Of a DNA stretch of 64,000 nucleotides, positions 62,655-64,000 are shown piece after piece. Every line of letters starts with the position of its first letter. Within the stretch, counting starts at the first letter, position 1. A model generated the notes under the pieces. The model was not told the origin of the DNA and did no database searches. It worked only from the letters and a program-made list of their open reading frames with translations. This stretch comes from Clavelina lepadiformis (taxonomy: Eukaryota; Chordata; Ascidiacea; Aplousobranchia; Clavelinidae): the NCBI RefSeq assembly GCF_947623445.1, contig NC_135243.1, positions 22,762,479 to 22,826,478 on the forward strand, read 5' to 3'. The translations under genes and the position numbers were made by a program.

Positions 62655-63068
62655 TAGGGTTACCATATTTTCGTGGCCTAAAATCCAGACACTCTTTAGT
62701 TCCCACTAGCGGTTTTTAAAAATGAGGTATGAACACATTGTCAATATGACGTCACAGTAGCAATGCTTTGCCTATCCATTGTATACCGGAGTGGATTTTT
62801 GAACATAGTGTCGTGAATTCACTAGGCTATTGGGCTGTTTCTGATTTGACCTCTGGTGATCTCTAGGCTAGGGTCTAGGTCAGACACGTCGCGTGCCACG
62901 TGTTGGACACCCCTGATTTACAGGATTATTCCTGCAATTCTAATTTCCCCAAAACGCCCATCATAAAATTCCGGACATTTGAGCATTTTTTAAAATTCCT
63001 CCCGGACGCAAAATTTAATCCTACATTCCGGACATGTCCGGAATTTTCCGGACGGTATGGCAACCCTA
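62655..63068. mobile_element. MITE with TAGGGTTRCCATA ends, 414 bp
   Basis: The left end reads TAGGGTTACCATATT and the right end, reversed, TAGGGTTGCCATACC. ATAA flanks both sides (62651-62654, 63069-63072), a possible 4-bp duplication or part of a longer one. Subterminal CCGGACA blocks repeat near the right end. Inside, at about 62880-62917, is an inverted CAGGGGTGTCCAACACGTGG word that looks like the end of another hAT element, suggesting nesting. Superfamily uncertain. Confidence 0.65.
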
Positions 63069-64000
63069 ATAATGCACCACTAATTCACAGCAATAACCGC
63101 TCTGCTTTTCACGTAGGTTCGCGATACTTGTGTTTCTTGCCATCCGATACTTTACGATCCGATGCAGCGATAATCGATTTCGCTAATCGCTTTTTTATAC
63201 CGTACATGAATGTTTAGTATAAAGGGCGTATTCTACATCAGTGTGAGGCACAAAAAATGTTTGTGGCTTACAAGGAACAGCCACTACTATAGAAAGAATA
63301 ACTTCACATAACTTTTCTATTGTTAACTCAATACGCTGTTGGTTTTACTCCATGCAGTGAAGCAAGACCAACATTCCAGTATTTATAGTTTTGTTTCTGT
63401 AATGAAATATATATTAATATTATGTAAATTGTAAAGGAACTAAATAGGGAGGCCACAAAATTGTGCACTCTCTTGGCCACAGAGACGGTATTCCGGTCCC
63501 TGGAAGTTGAGTTTATTTTGTGCGGTTTTCTTTAACCATCCATTTTTTGTGCACTTAAGATCATCATTGTCATTTTAATCTAACCATGTCACTTTATATG
63601 TCTATTTTGGTTGTTCATATGCATGTTTGTAATGTTAGGGAACATGTTCTCTTCATCTTCCAACAGTGTAGTTTTTTCGTTGTTTGCATTATTTTGGTTT
63701 TAAATTCGTTAAACTTAGAAATTAATCTATGTGTTTGGTAGCCATGCTAACCTACCATCTTATAGCACAATTCTATTGTTGCTATCTTGCATGTTTTCAG
63801 ACCTTGTGCTTTGCCATTTTTTACTGTTAGTTAACTGTTTGTGAGCATGTGTTCTACTGTGCTATAACTACAACGGTTAGCATCGTAACTTTCGCTCCGC
63901 ACAGTTAATGGCGAAAAATAAACAACACTATGCAGTTAGGCTTAAGTCAAACTGCAAACCTTATAGGCCTATGAAAACAAAAACAACAGAAAAGAATCGA
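63069..64000. other. Window end, no gene seen
   Basis: Only short open frames. It contains the second copy of the unclassified repeat at about 63460-63920. Confidence 0.5.
63460..63920 (+). repeat. Unclassified interspersed repeat, copy 2
   Basis: It carries the same ordered landmarks as 4965-5405 in the same orientation: CTTGGCCACAGA at 63472, ATGTTTGTAA at about 63624, and GGCGAAAAATAAACA near 63910. Strongly diverged between landmarks. The terminal AATAAA resembles a poly(A) signal. Confidence 0.4.

Overview
The window is eukaryotic nuclear DNA, very probably from an ascidian tunicate of the Ciona/Phallusia kind. This rests on compact multi-exon genes with short GT-AG introns, AT-rich spacers, frequent TAGGCCTA-type words, and encoded proteins that look deuterostome. 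The species is an inference. I rebuilt genes by hand from splice signals, reading-frame phase and remembered family sequences; no search was run.

Layout. 1.2-3.8 kb (-): SERHL-like alpha/beta hydrolase. 6.6-7.5 kb: pogo/Tigger-type MITE. 7.9-10.0 kb (-): DUSP22/15-type phosphatase. 12.1-13.1 kb: an unassigned type II membrane ORF (+) facing the last exons of an unassigned type I membrane protein (-). 15.3-18.5 kb (+): ASNSD1. 18.6-21.6 kb (-): ATP synthase subunit f (ATP5MF), with a broken Tigger-like transposon in its first intron. 23.6-24.4 kb (+): LYRM4/ISD11. 25.4-35.7 kb (-): a 14-exon gene of about 1078 aa ending in a glutaminase fold without its catalytic residues. 38.4-43.7 kb (+): SLC3A1/rBAT-like heavy chain. 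44.4-50.1 kb (-): CEP63/DEUP1-type centriole protein. 54.7-55.8 kb (+): ceramide synthase with an intronless coding region. 59.7-60.1 kb: hAT MITE. 60.7-62.1 kb (+): ABHD13. 62.7-63.1 kb: another MITE.

The genes do not form one pathway. ATP5MF and LYRM4 are both small mitochondrial proteins encoded head to head about 2 kb apart. ASNSD1 and ATP5MF converge with only 115 bp between stop codons and share a palindromic poly(A) signal.

The strongest candidate for something undescribed is the 25.4-35.7 kb gene. All 13 splice junctions agree in phase. The C-terminal 400 residues align with human glutaminase, yet every catalytic or substrate-contact residue I could place is replaced (Ser286 to Ala, Lys289 to Gln, and six more). 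It is joined to about 670 residues of low-complexity, acidic, probably disordered sequence and has no ankyrin tail. I infer a glutaminase-derived pseudoenzyme with a new role.
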